From the IMG/VR virus record IMGVR_UViG_3300028897_000551, positions 1 through 28,102 of that record: a stretch of 28,102 bases of DNA. One strand, given 5' to 3'. Source of the DNA: a virus. This document shows positions 26,971 through 28,102 of this stretch, piece by piece (position 1 is the first letter of the stretch; each line of letters opens with the position of its first letter). The notes beneath the pieces are model-generated. The model made no database searches, had not been told where the DNA came from, and worked only from the letters and a program-made list of their open reading frames with translations. Position numbers and translations under genes: made by a program.

Positions 26971-28102
26971 TTGTTTCAGAATTTATGACACAAACTTTAT
27001 TGATATAGATCTTTTAGCTAATCAGGATTATTCAAGCCAGCAAAGTGCATTTCCGGCGACTAATGTTTATAATATGCAGCGTAGGTCCAAAGTATGGAGA
27101 TCCAACGGCCATTATGTCGTAGATTCTACAAACAAAACCGTTATCTTTCGTGAAGGGGCTGGGATCGACCTAACTGCAACCATGGCTGAGGCAACATATA
27201 CATCAACAGCAACATTTATGGCGGCATTAAAGACAGCCCTAGATAATGCAGGCGTTTCCACATATACAGTCGAGCAAATAAATCTGAGATTCAAAATCAC
27301 ATCTAATGGCGTCGGAGGGGATGGGCGATTTGAATTAATGTTGACTGACGCATCATTTACAGCGGAGGACATACTTGGATTTAATAATTCGAGCAATAGG
27401 ATTGGCTCTCTCAATTACACTGCTGATTACGTTATCATTCATTATCCTAATGAGTATCTCTTATGGGATATGGGTGTTCCAACAAATCCGAGCGCCTTTA
27501 TTCTTATCGGACTCAGGAATGATTCACTTCCATATAGCCCTACTGCCATAATAAAGTTAGAGGGAAACGAGACAAACGATTTTTCAAGCCCAAGCTATAC
27601 TAAAATGCTTACATATGACTCTGAGGTTATTTCTGAAATAGAGGATGATGAACTTTCCACAGACCCATATAGGTACTGGCGTCTTTCATTTGATGACAAA
27701 ACAAATGGGCTTGGATACATACAGGTATCAAATGTTTTTCTAGGCGATTATTTTGATCCAGCTCGTGGAAGGGCGCAATTTCCACTTACTTGCAATTATG
27801 TTGATAGGACAGTTACATCGTATTCTGAAGGTGGACAGTCATTCGCGGACATAAAAGCACAAACAGCAAGGTTTAGTGTAAAATTCTTCGGTTTACAGAA
27901 GGTTGACATTGAGAGATTTGATGAAATATTCGAAATTTATGGCACTGGAAAACCAATATTTATATCGATGGATAGTGATGCTGTTTTTTCATCAAATAGA
28001 AATAGAAGAATAATATTCGCAAGGTTTGACTCAGCTCCGACATGGAATCTTCTCTCACCTGACAACTTTGACTTAATTTTGTCATTCATGGAGGATTTAT
28101 AA
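26960..28102 (+). CDS. Probable distal tail / tail tip protein (380 aa)
   Basis: The gene follows the tape measure, where distal tail proteins lie, and overlaps it by 11 bp. Residues about 52-150 (VDSTNKTVIFREGAGIDL, YTSTATFMAALKTALDNAGV, FKITSNGVGGDGRFELML, DILGFNNSSNRI) look like a strand-rich insert similar to one in the tube protein. The C-terminus (FSVKFFGLQKVDIERFDEIF, EIYGTGKPIFISMDSD) is of the kind seen in tail-tip hubs. The stop TAA is the last codon of the window, so the gene is complete. Confidence 0.7.
   Translation: MQHSCFRIYDTNFIDIDLLANQDYSSQQSAFPATNVYNMQRRSKVWRSNGHYVVDSTNKTVIFREGAGIDLTATMAEATYTSTATFMAALKTALDNAGVSTYTVEQINLRFKITSNGVGGDGRFELMLTDASFTAEDILGFNNSSNRIGSLNYTADYVIIHYPNEYLLWDMGVPTNPSAFILIGLRNDSLPYSPTAIIKLEGNETNDFSSPSYTKMLTYDSEVISEIEDDELSTDPYRYWRLSFDDKTNGLGYIQVSNVFLGDYFDPARGRAQFPLTCNYVDRTVTSYSEGGQSFADIKAQTARFSVKFFGLQKVDIERFDEIFEIYGTGKPIFISMDSDAVFSSNRNRRIIFARFDSAPTWNLLSPDNFDLILSFMEDL

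Noticed and set aside
1-28102. tRNA genes, integrase and attachment sites
   Set aside because: Read through on both strands for cloverleaf cores and long terminal repeats; none was convincing.

Overview
The window is 28.1 kb of an AT-rich tailed-phage genome (or prophage) with a long-tailed, siphovirus-type plan: small and large terminase, portal, scaffold, HK97-fold-like capsid, connectors, tail tube, G/GT tail chaperones, a 799-residue tape measure and a distal tail protein, with no sheath gene seen. Nearly all genes have AGGAGG-type ribosome sites and many overlap by ATGA or TAATG. A lipobox protein and a signal-peptide protein show that the host is a bacterium exporting through Sec; the sequence does not let me name the host. 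No integrase, tRNA, CRISPR or attachment site was seen.

Layout. 1-5278, minus strand: a leftward operon. Reading from its promoter it carries an AT-hook protein, an ERF single-strand annealing protein, a RusA-like resolvase, a zinc-ribbon protein, a ribbon-helix-helix protein, a second zinc-ribbon protein, a one-span membrane protein, an HNH-like protein, a cysteine-cluster protein, an Amidase_3 endolysin, a zincin-like peptidase, then a run of very short overlapping genes and a DUF7666-like protein with a hexanucleotide repeat tail. 5279-5734: divergent control region with leftward and rightward promoters, an early terminator hairpin, a 13-bp stem-loop, an ACATTTT operator-like cluster and an 11-bp stem-loop. 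5735-8578, plus strand: replication and DNA modification (DnaD-like initiator with an 11-bp iteron array inside it, DnaC/IstB loader, ParB-like protein, Dam-type methyltransferase). 8627-10254: an accessory stretch with an FN3 lipoprotein, an FN3 protein that may gain a membrane anchor by -1 frameshifting, a 29-residue zinc ribbon, a stand-alone AP2 domain and a lone minus-strand zinc-ribbon gene with its own near-consensus promoter. 10399-17687: packaging and head genes. 17699-21218: small virion or fibre-like proteins, including a LamG-like lectin fold, placed between capsid and connector genes. 21218-28102: connector, tail terminator, tube, chaperones, tape measure and distal tail protein.

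How it fits together. The leftward operon supplies recombination and lysis, the first rightward genes load the host helicase at what looks like an origin inside the initiator gene, and the distal rightward genes build the particle. Two similar promoter/leader cassettes, before 10399 and before the capsid gene at 16382, suggest shared late control. The strongest unexplained signals are the iteron array (6065-6141), the structured 286-nt leader (5449-5734), the possible -1 frameshift at 9689-9695, the leaderless minus-strand zinc-ribbon gene (10078-10254) and the one-base break in the hexamer tract of the DUF7666-like gene (583-587).
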